From an uncultured Clostridia bacterium (GTDB lineage Bacteria > Bacillota > Clostridia > TANB77 > CAG-508): a stretch of DNA of 6,365 bases. Numbering within the stretch: position 1 is the stretch's first letter; every line of letters starts with the position of its first letter. Shown one piece after another: positions 5,622 through 6,365 of the stretch. The notes under the pieces are model-generated. The model was not told the origin of the DNA and searched no databases. It saw nothing but the letters and a program-made list of their open reading frames with translations. The stretch spans positions 1 to 6,365 of the forward strand of contig CALXZW010000073.1 of NCBI GenBank assembly GCA_944393345.1, written 5' to 3'. Made by a program: the position numbers and the translations under genes.

Positions 5622-6365
5622 AACACTTCTTCGATACTTTCTTTTGGAGTTGATGCTCCTGCCATAATTCCAATATTTTTATATTGTTTCAATTCATTTT
5701 CATCTAGTTCTTTTGAATTTTCTATACATATACTTTGTTTACAATATTTTTGAGATATATCAAACAATTTTTTAGTATTTGAACTGTTTTTTCCTCCAAT
5801 TATTATCATATATTCAACTTTTTGTAATATTTCTTTTGTTTCTTCTTGCCTTAGTTGTGTTGCCATGCAAATTGTATTTTTTGTTATTAATTCAATATTT
5901 TCACCTATATTTTCTTTCAATTCTTTTTCTATAATTATAAATTTTTCCGTACTATATGTAGTTTGAGCTATTAACAATATTTTTCTTATTTTATTTTCTT
6001 GTATATAATTTAATAAAAATTCAATCTGTTTCTCATTTTCTAAAATAAAATTATTATTAGGACAATAACTAATAGTTCCTATGTTCTCTGGATGATTCTT
6101 ACTTCCACACAAAACTATAAAATATCCTCTTTCATTATATTCTTCTACTATTTTATGAATATTTAATACTTTTGTACATGTTAAATCTATTAGATTTATT
6201 TTTTTTTCATCAGCATTTTCATAAATTTCTTTAGGTACACCGTGTGCCCTTATTATAACATTTGTATTTTTTTCTGCTTCTTCTAATTTTTCTATAAATT
6301 TCATTCCTTTTTGTTCTAATTTTTTTACAACTTCTTTATTATGTACAATTTCTCCTAAACAATAT
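5603..6365 (-). CDS. ispH: 4-hydroxy-3-methylbut-2-enyl diphosphate reductase, N-terminus beyond the right edge
   Basis: IspH (LytB) is the [4Fe-4S] enzyme of the last MEP-pathway step, reducing HMBPP to IPP and DMAPP. An internal ATG at 6302-6304 is not the true start: the frame stays open to the edge and adds family sequence, LGEIVHNKEVVKKLEQKG. The visible part has 253 residues; about 30 are missing, including the first cluster cysteine. Numbered from the first full codon at 6364, conserved features are His8 in IVHNK, His41 in RAHGVP, Cys63 in DLTCTKV, His91 and Glu93 in NHPEN, QTTYS (134-138), Cys166 in TICMATQLRQ, SSN (194-196) and Ser238 in AGASTP. Two of the three cluster cysteines and the catalytic Glu are therefore present. 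It ends at normal single-domain length, unlike many clostridial homologues fused to ribosomal protein S1. It converges on the PBP gene with 19 bases between stop codons. Confidence 0.95.
   Translation of the reverse strand, partial: YCLGEIVHNKEVVKKLEQKGMKFIEKLEEAEKNTNVIIRAHGVPKEIYENADEKKINLIDLTCTKVLNIHKIVEEYNERGYFIVLCGSKNHPENIGTISYCPNNNFILENEKQIEFLLNYIQENKIRKILLIAQTTYSTEKFIIIEKELKENIGENIELITKNTICMATQLRQEETKEILQKVEYMIIIGGKNSSNTKKLFDISQKYCKQSICIENSKELDENELKQYKNIGIMAGASTPKESIEEVLKKIEE

Noticed and set aside
5603..6304. ispH as a complete 233-residue gene starting at the ATG at 6302-6304.
   Set aside because: The frame continues open to the right edge and the extra 20 codons carry conserved IspH sequence (IVHNK), so the ATG is internal.
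1..6365. tRNA or rRNA genes, CRISPR arrays, insertion sequences, phage genes, riboswitches, toxin-antitoxin or defence modules.
   Set aside because: None was visible by eye on either strand: no spaced direct repeats, transposase motifs or structured leaders. The intergenic regions are all under about 235 bases and are explained by promoters, ribosome sites and terminators.

Overview
The window is very AT-rich DNA with short intergenic gaps, strong AGGAGG-type ribosome binding sites, A+T-rich sigma-A-type promoters and hairpin-plus-T-run terminators. With a class D sortase, a PASTA-containing class B penicillin-binding protein and an MEP-pathway IspH, it points to a low-GC Gram-positive bacterium (Firmicutes), most likely of the class Clostridia. 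This assignment is an inference from gene content and composition; no rRNA or other taxonomic marker is present.

Layout, left to right. (1) Bases 1-43 hold the first 14 codons of a leftward gene that leaves the window; it has a near-consensus promoter (104-132), a GGAGG site and a probable TTG start. (2) A leftward 88-residue ORF (275-541) resembles the N-terminal part of clostridial M15-type (D-Ala-D-Ala carboxypeptidase-like) peptidoglycan-binding proteins, but stops where the zinc-binding motif should begin. A clear leftward terminator follows at 166-203. (3) A leftward pair has a class D sortase (1413-2150) followed 13 bases later by a two-TM membrane protein with a DUF3592-like external domain (602-1399). 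Its promoter is an extended -10 at 2182-2190. (4) The leftward rsmA/ksgA gene (2247-3110) encodes the 16S rRNA dimethyladenosine transferase. (5) A 139-base divergent region carries back-to-back promoters for rsmA and for a rightward 777-residue penicillin-binding transpeptidase with two PASTA repeats (3250-5583). (6) A convergent hairpin terminator (5591-5621) separates it from a leftward ispH (5603-6365) whose N-terminus lies beyond the right edge.

Functionally, three of the genes act at the cell envelope: the PBP cross-links peptidoglycan, the sortase attaches surface proteins to it, and the truncated M15-like ORF is a remnant or derivative of a wall-active protein. RsmA (ribosome maturation) and IspH (isoprenoid precursors, including the undecaprenyl carrier used for wall synthesis) are housekeeping. 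I see no CRISPR array, tRNA, rRNA, insertion sequence or phage gene, and no clearly novel multi-gene system. The points most worth checking are the exact place where the M15-like ORF ends, the sortase/DUF3592 pairing, and the terminator that overlaps the end of ispH.
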